Shown: in pieces, positions 11,430-21,329 of the stretch | How positions within the stretch are numbered: the first letter of the stretch is position 1 | Layout: every line of letters begins with the position of its first letter | Assembly: GCA_047967505.1 (NCBI GenBank) | Contig: CM106539.1 | DNA: 64,000 nucleotides | Source: Dipteris shenzhenensis | Lineage: Eukaryota; Polypodiophyta; Polypodiopsida; Gleicheniales | Reading direction: 5' to 3' (one strand) | The notes under the pieces: model-generated | Database searches by the model: none | Told to the model about the DNA's origin: nothing | What the model saw: only the letters and a program-made list of their open reading frames with translations | Position numbers and translations under genes: made by a program

Positions 11430-12499
11430 TTGTTTTTGTGGAGGTCTATTTAGGGCTTTAGCTCCCGTTGGTTTATTTTTAGGACAATTTCAAACAGCAT
11501 GGTCTTTGCCCAGACATTTGCAGCAAAGATTTTCTTGCCGGGCCCTTTCATAATCCTCTTTCTTCAAGAGAGGATAATTTTTTATGGAACCTCCTTCTTA
11601 AAGTGCCCTTTCCTTTTCAAATTGGAAAATTTATTGAACTTTGGAACAAAACCTGTTTGCTCCGAAGTTCCAATTCTGAATTTCCCCGTCGTATCATCAG
11701 ATATTTGGGGCATACTTAATGGCTTCCTCAAAGGTTTTTGGAGAATTTCTTTTCACCTTAACATAAGTGTCTTTGAGACCTCTCACAAAACCCCTTATCT
11801 TTTGGAATTCATCAATTCCCTTCAGCTTAAGGACTGCCTCCCTATACTGGACTAGAGTGTTTTTACCCATAGTGCAATTGTCCCAAGCCTCCCACGCTCT
11901 TTCTAATTCATTTTCCAGTAAAAACTCTTTTAGGAAGGCTTGTTCAAACTCAGTCTAATATCTAGGAATTTTATCAGTCTCCCTGAGGCTCATCCACCAT
12001 TTATAGGCTTTATTTCCAAGGGAAAGACTTGCTTCCATGACTTGATTTTCAGGAGGTGTATTCCTGAGTCGATGAAAGTCTTGCCATTTTTGCAAGAACG
12101 TATTAATCGCATCTTTATTATGCTCCTTTTCTTCCCCATTGAAAATTGGAGGTTTTAAGTCCTTAAGGATGTTCGAGGTTTCTCTAAGTCAAGAGGTAGA
12201 CCTCTCAACTTGATTAGGAGGAATCGGTGATTTTTTAGTAATAGATACCGATTGAGAATTGGCTATCTTAGTTATAGCTTCAGCTAAGGTTTTTAGTGTT
12301 TCACTGATAACCCCTAATTGTGTTTCTATTCCGCATACGGAATTCCATAATCACCGTAATCAATATCCTCCATTTCCACATTATCCTCTTGCATTTCAAT
12401 TTGTACTTCCTCATGTGTTTCCTCTCCAACTATTGCTTTTCCCTCTCTAGCTCTTTCCTCAGCTTCTCTAATCATACCATCCCTTTCTGGAGTGGTCAT
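11430..12499 (-). pseudogene. Gypsy-1 gag remnant
   Basis: The presumed gag start on the minus strand is the ATG at 12497-12499 (MTTPERDGMIREAEERARE). An acidic leader follows and is cut by a stop after about 55 codons. The rest is spread over several frames. A zinc knuckle (CKCLGKDHAV then a stop and NCP) lies near 11490-11525, with a TGA replacing the residue before the last cysteine pair. Gag would form the particle and bind the RNA. Several frameshifts and stops make it non-functional. No gypsy primer-binding site is found upstream, because that part is deleted. Confidence 0.75.
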
Positions 12500-12546
12500 T
12501 ATAAAGACGTATATTTTCTAGAAATCATAAAACTCATATATATATA

Positions 12547-12646
12547 TACTCATATATATATGATAGAGGAATAAGCTGGAGTAGCTTTTGCTCCACCACT
12601 TAAGGTGTCTCCTCTTATCCTTTCCTGAGTGCTCCCTCTTCCCCCA
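12547..12646 (+). repeat. Truncated 5' LTR of copia-1
   Basis: This matches 18301-18400 almost base for base, apart from TAAGGT versus TTTGGT near 12600 and a few others. The first 49 bases of the LTR, present at 18252-18300, are missing. The break lies in an ATATAT run (12535-12560), directly against the gypsy-1 gag leader, so a deletion has joined the two elements. Confidence 0.85.
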
Positions 12647-12650
12647 CAAC

Positions 12651-12663
12651 TGGTATTAGAGCC
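12651..12663 (+). other. Primer-binding site of copia-1
   Basis: TGGTATTAGAGCC follows the LTR end after four bases. It fits the usual copia primer site complementary to the 3' end of initiator tRNA-Met (TGGTATCAGAGC), with one C-to-T difference. Confidence 0.8.
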
Positions 12664-15012
12664 AAGCAGAAGCTCGTGAGGCATGGGTGCTGCTTGGCAA
12701 TGGACTCTTAGAGATCCTTGGAGGAGAGAAATGAAACATCCATCGTTGATGGCACAGTGGCTGTCGCACAGGAGCTTGTAGAGGGCATTAGCGCTATGGA
12801 GCGCGGTCATGAAGCTTTGGAGCTTATTGGTGCTAGGAGTCGGCCGTTTGCTATGAGGGTGGTTGGCACTACTGTAGGAGCCGTTGTTGAGGAAGGCTTG
12901 GAGAGCTTGGAGGTGCTACTTGGTTGAGGCGCTACTCGTCGTGTCTGTTGAATGGTGTTTTGGCGGAGGAGCTCATTGAGAGCAAGCTGCTTATGGAGCT
13001 TTGTTTCTCTGTTGGCCTGGGCCGAGAGGTTGGCCGTGGAGGTGAGGAGTTGGCAAAGGAGTCTAGCATTGGAGGATGCTGCATGAGTTGCTAGGCTATT
13101 TCGGAGGAGCTTTGCATTGTGGAGCCTTACTAGTTGGAGTCGCCAATTGGAGCTCGTTGCCGTGTAGTGTCGAAGCATGCACATTTTTTATGTAGATGTG
13201 CGCTGCCCGTTACTTGAAGCTGTGTGGTGCTGAGACTTTGTTTGTTGTGTGGGTGGAGTCGTTTGAGTCGCCAGTTGTTGAGGTTGCCTTATAGAGTTGA
13301 GCTAAGGACTAGGGCATAGATCTGGCATTCGTTGAAACTTGTGTAGAGCCGCTAGCCGTCAATTGCAGGGCTGGTGGAGGTGTTGATGGATGAGCTGCAG
13401 AAGGCTTGATTGCAGAGGTCGCGGGTTGCCATGTTCGTCTGGTATGGTTGTGGGAAGCTTGGCTACACTAAAGCTCATTCGGCATTTTTTGGTCGATGGG
13501 CAGCTAGAGTTGTTCTGCTGCCTGTGTTTCGATAAAGATGCCCATGAGCTCCATAGTTGTGAATGCTTGAAGTGCTTGCTGTAGAAGTCAACTAAGCTTG
13601 TTGTAGGGGGTCCTCGAGCTCCCTTGTCATAGAGCTCGGCTCTCTCTTTCTAGTCAGTGGGTTGCATATCTTTCTTGTAGGTACATCACTTTGACAGTGG
13701 TAGTGACACATGCTTTGACAGTGGTACATGCCTGGTTGAGATGCATTGACAGTTCGTTGGATGCATGGTTATTTGCCTATGTTGGATACATACGGTGGTA
13801 CAGTGATGTATTGAGATCTTGTCAGATTGGCATTGTTTGGAGCACATTTCGGGGCTGTTTTGCCAGTGCTTTTGGGCTATTTTATTGCTGATCTGTGAGC
13901 ATTCTCGGGGCTGATTTGGTTGGGCATTGTAATTGCCATTTTGCTGGTGTTGCAATTGACATACGGGGTGATCTGCTGGATGTATTTTGTCAGCATTTTG
14001 GGGCTGATTTGTTACCGTATTTGGGGCTGATTTTATGGCATTGTGTTTGCCATCAGTCAGGACATTACAATTGCTGCTGTTGCTATTTTTTATGACAAAA
14101 CAGTCATTTTCAAGACTGAATATCTCTTTCCTGGTGCAGAATTGCACTTTGTGCCAAACTGGAAAGTTGTAGTTCACAGAACATACTACAACTTTGCTTT
14201 TGGAAGCAAGTTGATCCGGTATAAGCTGCAGGAGTTACAGCCTCTGCAAAACCACAAAAAGTTGCAGTCTACTATCTATTTGTGACCAATGTGCAAAAAG
14301 CTGTTTTTCAGGTGAGAATATCTGAGAATTCACAAGGATTTGGCTCTTGAGGTCAACTGATAAGTTGTAGATCTTTTTACAAGCTACAACTTTGCTGTTT
14401 AGAGCTTTGGCATCCGGTCTTTCAGTGAAAAGATATCGCTGTTCAAACACAAGGACAGCGTGTTATTTTTCCCAAAGTGGCTGTGAGGTATTGTTGTAGG
14501 AATTTCTCTTGCACAACAGTGAATTGGGAACTCACAGTAAATTACAGAAAGTGATTGGGATCTCACTTCAGTCCAAGGGCATTATTGGCATTTTGGCAAG
14601 TCACTTTGGCACATTTGGCAAGTGGTGAATGCTTGATTTTGTTGCCAAAGGATTGCACACTTGAGGTGATGCATTGGTGATGCTATAAATGCCATTTCGA
14701 TGCATTATGGATTTGCATTAGTGGATGCCGCACTAATGTTTATGGATAGTTGAGCTCGGCTCCTATTGCCATTGGTTGAGCAGGCATTGCTCATTTGGTT
14801 CAGTGCATTTCTTACTTGAATTGCCAGGCATTGGCAGGTTACTGGGCTGCATATATTCTTGTTTATGCCTCTTTATGGCTGAGTGCTTTTAAGCATTGGA
14901 TCAGCCAGTTTATTTGGAGACCTGATTGGTCTAGACAACACTATATTTTTGGTCATTTGGGTTGCCTATTGCACTATACTGCTTTTTGGTTGTGAGCTAT
15001 TGTGCCACAGAT
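12664..15012 (+). other. Leader of copia-1 (long, G/T-rich, non-coding)
   Basis: About 2.3 kb separate the primer site from the gag start. The sequence is rich in G and T on the plus strand, with recurring words such as TTGGCATT and GCATTGG. Short open frames on both strands change without conserved motifs, so I do not call genes. The young copia-2 element has a similar leader of about 1.4 kb, so a long leader is probably a trait of this family and not an insertion. Confidence 0.6.
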
Positions 15013-16059
15013 ATGGCATCTACAGCTGGTAGTGCCCTCTTTGATATTGAGAGGTTGGATGGATCAAACTTTCAGTATTGAAAAGAGTAGATTTATGATG
15101 TGTTAGTGCAGAAAAGGCAGCATAAGCCCATTCAATGCAAAGGTGTCAAGCCTAATAGCATTAAACAGAGTGATTGGGATGACGTGGATGAGCAAGCATG
15201 CTCTATCATTCAGTCATCACTCTCGAAGTCAGTCTACTTGCAGGTACAGGATGGTGTACAGGGTGTAGACTGCCATGCATATGAGTTCTATACTCGTATA
15301 TGCCGGATGTATGACCATGATAGTGTTATGTTACAGCATGATGGGCTGAAATACAGCCTTGATATGCACTCCAAACGTCGATCAATTGGTAGAAACAGGT
15401 CATGTTCAAGGGGGAATTCCAGGAGCAAGTCTAGCTCTCAGACTTGTGTTAGATGTTTCTATTGTGGAAAGTATGGCCACATGAAAAAGTACTGCTGGAA
15501 ATGGCTAAGAAAATGCAAGAAGAAGAGCAAGGTTAAGAATGACAGGAAGAAGGAGAAGAAGCATGTTGAGCTTCAAGGCGTGGATGCCAGGGTTTCCACT
15601 GACAGTAGCAGTGATGAAGGCATTCTTTTGTCTATGTCTGACACCTCCTTCTTGGCCACTGATGTACCCATTCTCGGTGATTGGATGTTAGATCCATGTG
15701 CTTCATGTCATATAACCCCTCATAGGTCATGGTTCAGTGCATATCAGGAATGCATTGTGGAGAGTGGTTTAATGGGCATTGATCATTCTATGGATGTCTA
15801 TGGTTATGGGGATATCCACCTTGTTATGCCTAGTGGCTCTATTCTTGTTCTACAGAGGGTTAGACATATACCAGGACTTGCTACGAGCAAGATCAGTATT
15901 GGACAGTTGGTTGAGGAAGGTTATCATGTCTTTTTGGGTGATCATGCATGGAAGATTGCTAGAGGCAATTTGGTTATAGCTAGGGGATCACGGGTTGGAT
16001 TCTCTTATGCATTGCATGTATCAGGTGTCCAAGATAAGATGCTTATGATTAGTAAGTAG
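15013..16059 (+). pseudogene. Copia-1 gag and protease (decayed)
   Basis: The frame begins ATGGCATCTACAGCTGG and has the copia gag start 'FDIERLDGSNFQY', but TGA (15079) and TAG (15088) stop it at once. By comparison with copia-2 these replace Trp and Gln. The gag body keeps 'DWDDVDEQACSIIQSSLSKS' and then jumps to a basic RNA-binding stretch (RSKSSSQ), so the middle of gag is deleted. The zinc knuckle CFYCGKYGHMKKYC is intact. The protease reads 'DWMLDPCASCHITPHRSWF', where the family motif is LDSGAS, so the catalytic DSG is destroyed (DPC). A TAG at 16057 ends the frame. Confidence 0.88.
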
Positions 16060-17170
16060 CCATCAGTTAGTTTATAGTATGCCAGACTTGGACATATGTC
16101 AACTGCAGGTATGGAAGCCCTTACAACATTGAGATACATTCCTGTTATGGATGTCTCTCAAATTTTATGTCATGATTGTGATGATGATCAGCAGTCAGGA
16201 TCCTCTTTTGTGAGGAAGACAGTCAGTGAGAGGTATGTTGAGCCATTACAGTTGGTTCATAGTGCAGTTTGTGGGCCTATGCCTACCGTTTCACTGGGTG
16301 GAGCCTCTTACTTTGTGACATTTATTGATGCTACTACAAAGTACATATGGGTATATCCGATTTGGCAGAAGCATGATGTATATGATACATTTCATCGCTT
16401 CTTGGGTAATGCTGAAAATCAATCAGAAAAGAAGCTATTGAGCTTGATGACTGATGGTGATGCTGAGTTTACCTCTTCTAGATTTCAGCATCTATGTGAT
16501 ACACTTGGTATCAATGGGGTGTTGACCACCCCTCATCTTTCTGCTCACGATGCCTTGGCAGAAGGCATAAATCAAATTCTATTGGACAAGATTGGTAGCA
16601 TGCTATGATATGCAGGTCTTACCGAATGCTATTGGGTTGAGGCATGTAAGACAGCTGCATACTTGCTTAATAGGTCACCCAAGAGATCTCTGAATGGTAG
16701 AGTGCCATTTGACTTCTTGACAGGCAGGGCACCATGTTATGAGCATTTACGTGTGTTTGGCTGCGAGGCTTATGCTCATGGCTCCTGATCGAGGAGGTGT
16801 ATCTTCTTTGGATATAGTGAGTCCAATAGGGACTACAGGTTATGGGATTCTTCAACTAGAGAGTTGATACGCAGCCATAATGTCTATTTCAGAGAGGATG
16901 CTATGTTTAGACAGCCCAGGACTGTGGATAGCAGGAGAGTGGTGTTCCAGGAGGGTGTAAGTGCACTGATACCTCCGAATTCTATGCAGGGACAGCCCAT
17001 ATCCCTTGGAGTGGGAGGTTTTTCCCACGGTGAGCAGGTTATAAAGTTGGGACAGCCATGATTACTTCCTGATTTTGGTCAGAGACGGTCAGATGTCTCG
17101 AGTATTCCACAGGTTTATACTACTATGGAGATTGTTAATGCATCTTCTATGGACAGTTATAGTTTACTCC
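16060..17170 (+). pseudogene. Copia-1 integrase (decayed)
   Basis: This is the GAG-pre-integrase and integrase portion. 'YARLGHMS' and a weakened HHCC finger are followed by 'HSAVCGPMPTVSLGGASYF', 'LMTDGDAEF' and 'DALAEGINQ', so the D..D..E residues can still be traced. Downstream 'NRSPKRSLNG' and 'HLRVFGCEAYAH' match the C-terminal copia integrase region. Stops at 16075 (TAG) and 16606 (TGA) and a frameshift near 16780 break it. The order and spacing parallel copia-2, so both belong to one broad lineage. Confidence 0.85.
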
Positions 17171-18175
17171 CAGGATGCGGAGTGCCTCTTGTAGATGAGG
17201 ATGAGGCTATGCATGGTGAGGAGGATACCTTGGCTAATGATGCCCGGTATGATCCATTGGCTGGTTATGCCAGAACAGATGTGGTCTGCAGTTATTGACT
17301 CGGGTCATATTGCGCATGGGCAGGAATCATTGATATGTTTGCTTCGTAAGTGCCTCCATGGCCAGAAGCAATCCCCTCGAGCTTGGCTTCATAGGTTTGA
17401 TACCGTTATGAGAGCTCAAGATGTGATGCGTAGTGAGACACATTATGGTCTCAGTATTTAGGAGGTTGCTATCCTTCTGAGGTTACTTGCCATATGGTAG
17501 TTACTTGCCATATGGTTCCTTATGGACAGGGATGCTTTGCAGTGGGAGCTGCATGGTCTTGATGATGTTTGTCAGATACTTGGTTGTTTCAGTATAGAGA
17601 GGGGGAAGTTATGGAGTACTCCATTGCCTGTATTGGCTCCATACTTGAAACACTGCAGGTTTGACGATCACAGATCAATTGAGCAGCAAGTTATGGTTGA
17701 TATGGCAGCCATAGTACTTCATGCATCCATGACTGTGTTGAGACTTGGTTCTCACATGTTTGCCATTGGGGCTACACTTCTAGTTCTTTCTTCCATTGCA
17801 ATGGGAGTTGGTAGCATGATTATGGCAGATTTTGGCAGTAGGGAAGCGGTTGTGGACATCAGGTCCTTATGCTTCCAGGAGCAGCATGCAAGTGATGCAG
17901 GTTGGGTAGACCAGCAGAGGTCTATTGTAGGTCATGTGCTTATGATCACAAGTGGTATAGAGACATTTTCTCTGCACAATGACAGTTCAGGTGCTATGGA
18001 CTTAGCACAGGAGCACGTGATGGTGAGAGTTCACTCTCCTAGTGAGATCTGGCATGAGATCTTGGTTGACAGGCATCTACAGCTTGTCATTTTCTATCCT
18101 GCAAACCTGATATCTGCTAGCAGAATATCCTCTATGCACTTTGCACATTGTAAAGTGTCGATGGGCATAGGATGA
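17171..18175 (+). pseudogene. Copia-1 reverse transcriptase/RNase H remnant
   Basis: Most of reverse transcriptase is gone. What is left is 'LLRKCLHGQKQSPRAWLHRFD' (palm/thumb edge, equivalent to LKKSLYGLKQAPREWYQKFD in copia-2), then 'GKLWSTPLPVLAPYLK', then a shortened RNase H ('SDAGWVDQQRSIVGHVLM', 'LHNDSSGAMDLAQE'). It ends in the same tail as copia-2 (V.MGIG, stop at 18173-18175). The YVDD catalytic box and the central RNase H segment are deleted. Confidence 0.82.
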
Positions 18176-18251
18176 CGGTGTGGTCATCTTGTTTTTCAGA
18201 CTATGTGTGTGCTATACTCCCTTAAAGACACACTGCCTTTAAGTGGGAGGT

Positions 18252-18400
18252 TGTTGGGGTAAAGGGCAGTGTGCCCACCCACTTGTATAGTGCCCATGTA
18301 TACTCATATATATATGATAGAGGAATAAGCTGGAGTAGCTTTTGCTCCACCACTTTTGGTGTCTCCTCTTATCCCTTCCTGAGTGCTCCCTCTTCCCCCA
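18252..18400 (+). repeat. 3' LTR of copia-1
   Basis: The LTR begins TGTTGGGGTAAAGGG, right after the purine-rich AAGTGGGAGG tract, and ends TCTTCCCCCA, giving 149 bp. It contains an ATATATAT core and a TCCTCTT pyrimidine run. The matching 5' copy is truncated at 12547. Confidence 0.9.
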
Positions 18401-18466
18401 TAGTATTGTCAAGCCCTCATGGTTTCCCCATTATACCGATGTCACAGTATTACAGTTGACGTAACA
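18401..18466 (-). repeat. 5' LTR fragment of gypsy-1
   Basis: This differs from the start of the gypsy-1 3' LTR (7767-7832) at only a few positions. It abuts the copia-1 LTR end exactly, so copia-1 inserted about 66 bp into the gypsy 5' LTR. The remainder of that LTR, the gypsy primer site and the leader are missing on the other side of copia-1. Confidence 0.88.
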
Positions 18467-18825
18467 ATAGAGAAGAGTGTGTAATAGAGAGAATTACTTG
18501 ATTTCAAAGTGAAGAAATGATTCAAAAAGTTTAAAGCACTTGATCTTAGAGAAAGCTATATATCCCATGTTTCATCTTGCAAGTATGCCCCCCATACATT
18601 GAAAAATGGGAAATTCCCATTAAGTAGTCGTGGAGAAGAGAAGAGAGGTGAAAAGGAGGAGGGAAAGGGCATGATTAAACTAAGGGATAAAGGGGGTAGG
18701 GAGGAGTTTCAACAATTAAGAGGTACCACTTAAGAAGGGGGCATTAAAGAAGAAGGGGCTTTAAAGAAGAACTCATGTACTAAAGGGGGAGGGACAATTT
18801 ATAATATTTTAGTTAGCACTAGGTA

Positions 18826-18900
18826 TGCTTTTCCACTCTATAGGTATGCTTTTCCACTCTATATTTTAGTTAGCACTAGGTATGCTTTTCCACTCTATAG
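18826..18900. repeat. Short tandem repeat GGTATGCTTTTCCACTCTAT
   Basis: Three copies of a roughly 21-base unit appear in 75 bases. Two of them also share the leader TTTTAGTTAGCACTA. The last copy runs into a tRNA-like segment. Confidence 0.85.
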
Positions 18901-18965
18901 CTTAGTGGTAGGGCTCATATGTGGGAAAGACAACATTGTGGGTTCAAATCCTACCCTCTTGAATA
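18891..18965 (+). mobile_element. tRNA-like segment, possible SINE head
   Basis: An A box TAGCTTAGTGG (18898-18908) and a B box GGTTCAAATCC (18941-18951) lie 43 bases apart, the spacing of an internal Pol III promoter. A T arm GTGGG/CCTAC can pair around the B box. The acceptor and anticodon stems do not pair, so this is not a working tRNA gene. A tRNA-derived SINE head or an old tRNA pseudogene would fit. I do not see a clear 3' tail or target duplication. Confidence 0.4.
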
Positions 18966-19003
18966 ATGTGAACTCCCCTCAGACATAGCTTAAATAAACT
19001 AAT

Positions 19004-19120
19004 GTTAATTAGCCTCCATGTATGGGGGAACATACTAGCCTCCATGCTGCAAAACAAACATAAGTTAATCAGCCTCCATGTATGGGGGAACATACTAGAC
19101 TCCATGGTCCAAAACAAATA
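19004..19120. repeat. 60-base tandem duplication
   Basis: GTTAAT.AGCCTCCATGTA and its continuation occur at 19004 and again at 19064 with few differences. The unit includes GGGGGAACATACTAG. It is non-coding. Confidence 0.9.
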
Positions 19121-19373
19121 GGAATAAAATAGAGTTGAGTGAGTATGTCTCCCCATGTTTCATCTTGCAAGTATTGTGTATCTAAGAAATGATTGCAACT
19201 TTCAATGGTTCAACGCTTCAACAAAAAATTTATTAGTGTTGTAACATGAAGCAATAATTTTGTGTTGTACTTTATACTTAGTTATTACTGGGCCATGCAA
19301 TGCCTCCCATGATTGAATTATAGAATAGCCATGTTATTGGGATTAGAGTGGAATAGACTGCTATAAGTTATGC

Positions 19374-19541
19374 CTAGGTTTAATGACTAGTTCTAAATCT
19401 AATAGAGCTCAATAATATTTTTGAGTCATGACTCCATTACACATGATCTAGAACAAGTAATTCTAGGTTGAATGACTAGTTTTAAATCTAATAGAGCTCA
19501 ATAATATGTGTGAGTCATGACTCTGCTACACATGCTCTAGA
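19374..19541. repeat. 89-base tandem duplication
   Basis: CTAGGTTTAATGACTAGTT at 19374 is repeated from 19463 (CTAGGTTGAATGACTAGTT). Similarity runs through GAGTCATGACTC to CTAGAACA. No coding signal. Confidence 0.9.
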
Positions 19542-21329
19542 ACATTCTACATGTACTAGCAATACAATTTACACATATTAATTTTTCAAATTGTCATCAA
19601 GGTTACTTAACTTCAGTCATAGCTTAGAGGCACTAGTGAAAAGTCATAACTTGTGACTTGGTTGTATAGAGGAGTGGCTAATGGCTCTTAGCATTGGAGT
19701 GACAAACAAGAATTATGCCGCACTAGACACTCTTAACTTTCTTGTTAAACAACTTGTAGATTTCATGTTGCAGGAGTCCTAACACTCTTTTACTGATGAC
19801 TTGCTAGGTGTCCAGTATCAAACTTGTAAGTCATACTTGTCCCCAAGATAAGAAATTGGAACCATATGTCCATCCCCTTAATAAGTTTCACTAATGAAGA
19901 AGACTAATTATCCTTCACAAAGGATTATTTCCGAACTTGAAGAGGTCAATTCAATTCCATTCGACTCTTATATGTATCAAGCTCAAAATACTTTGCTAGC
20001 TATGTAGAAATACTTCCATTTTCTTTTGGGTCAACCTATTTAAATTTCAAAAGCAATTTGTGTATCAAAAGGAAATATTATATTTATACTATTTCATAAT
20101 ATATTCTTTGGAAATATATGTATAATATTTTGTAATTTCTATTAGCAAAGCAATCATTTTATATTTTCTTATCCAAGATTTCAAAAAGGAAAAGAATGCT
20201 AACATAAATACACTAATAGACATCAATAACTGAGTCTAATATCAATTTCATACTCCCAACTAATCCATAAATATTTAAGATTTCATTGACAATTTGTTTC
20301 CTAACTTTTGTATCATAGCCAAAAATACAAAGTTTTACATCAGGAATACTCAAATTTTCATAAAACTTCTCTCCCCAAGACAATCATATTCTATTTAGAT
20401 TTGAGGACGTAATTTTTCATATTATAGTCTTGAATCTAATCATGGGGTAGTGTTACCCCGCAAAGTTTTGTGTGAGTGTCAATACAAGTGAAGTCTATAC
20501 TAGTGAAGATAATAGCTTGCTTTCTTCCCATGGTATAGATGTGTTGTTATTTGGTGGATATCATAGAAATATGTTTAGGTTTCATATGACATAGGTCGTT
20601 CAAGAGAGCCAAATATATTTCCTTGAATGAAATCTTTACATATAGCAATTAATGGTCTTAAATTTTTTTCCCACACATTGGTGAGAGATTTTTAGAGGAA
20701 AAATTACATTAAAAGAGTTGATGTTATATATCCGAATTCCAAAGATAAATTTCAACCTTACTAATAAAAATAAATACTAAAAATCATGCTAAGCATGACT
20801 GGGATTCATTTTAATGGTTTATTTTTTATTCATTATAGCCAGTGGTGGTAAAAGTCTATGTATCTACAATATCACATCAAAGTAATCTACATGGAAACTT
20901 GCAAAGAGTGGTATGTTTCTTATTGTTGTTTGAATTTTATAGTGATGGTTTAGTATGAACCCCTTAAGAAAGTTTAAAATCAAGAAGAGTGGAAAGTAAA
21001 AATATATCAAGTAAGCTAAGTCTTGATGGGGGTACACTCATGATGGAATGGCTAATGCACATTGAAAGATTGCATGTGAGATGAAATAGTAAGGTTTCAA
21101 CAAAATAAATTCATTTTTCCCATCTTAGACGGAGCCATGCGAGACTGAGAAATATTTTGGTCACAATTAAATACACCGATTAGAGATGGCAAGACTTTTA
21201 GGAAAGAAATTTTGAAGTAGATTGTAAGATTGAGAATGGGATTAGAATCCTTAATTAACTATTGATGTTTTATAAAGTTAGATTATGGGTCTAGAAGTTT
21301 GAGATCACCTATTAGAAACAAAGGATCAA
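19542..21329. other. Gene-free AT-rich stretch
   Basis: I see no frame of note and no recognisable repeat. The last part may be the lost gag end of the copia-3 element that follows, since the frame fragment 'VLYVDK' appears near 21345. Confidence 0.3.

Noticed and set aside
12550-13890. Several open frames in the copia-1 leader
   Set aside because: They overlap on both strands, lack motifs, and lie between a primer site and a clear gag start.
18891-18965. Functional tRNA gene
   Set aside because: Acceptor and anticodon stems do not pair; only the promoter boxes and T arm are tRNA-like.
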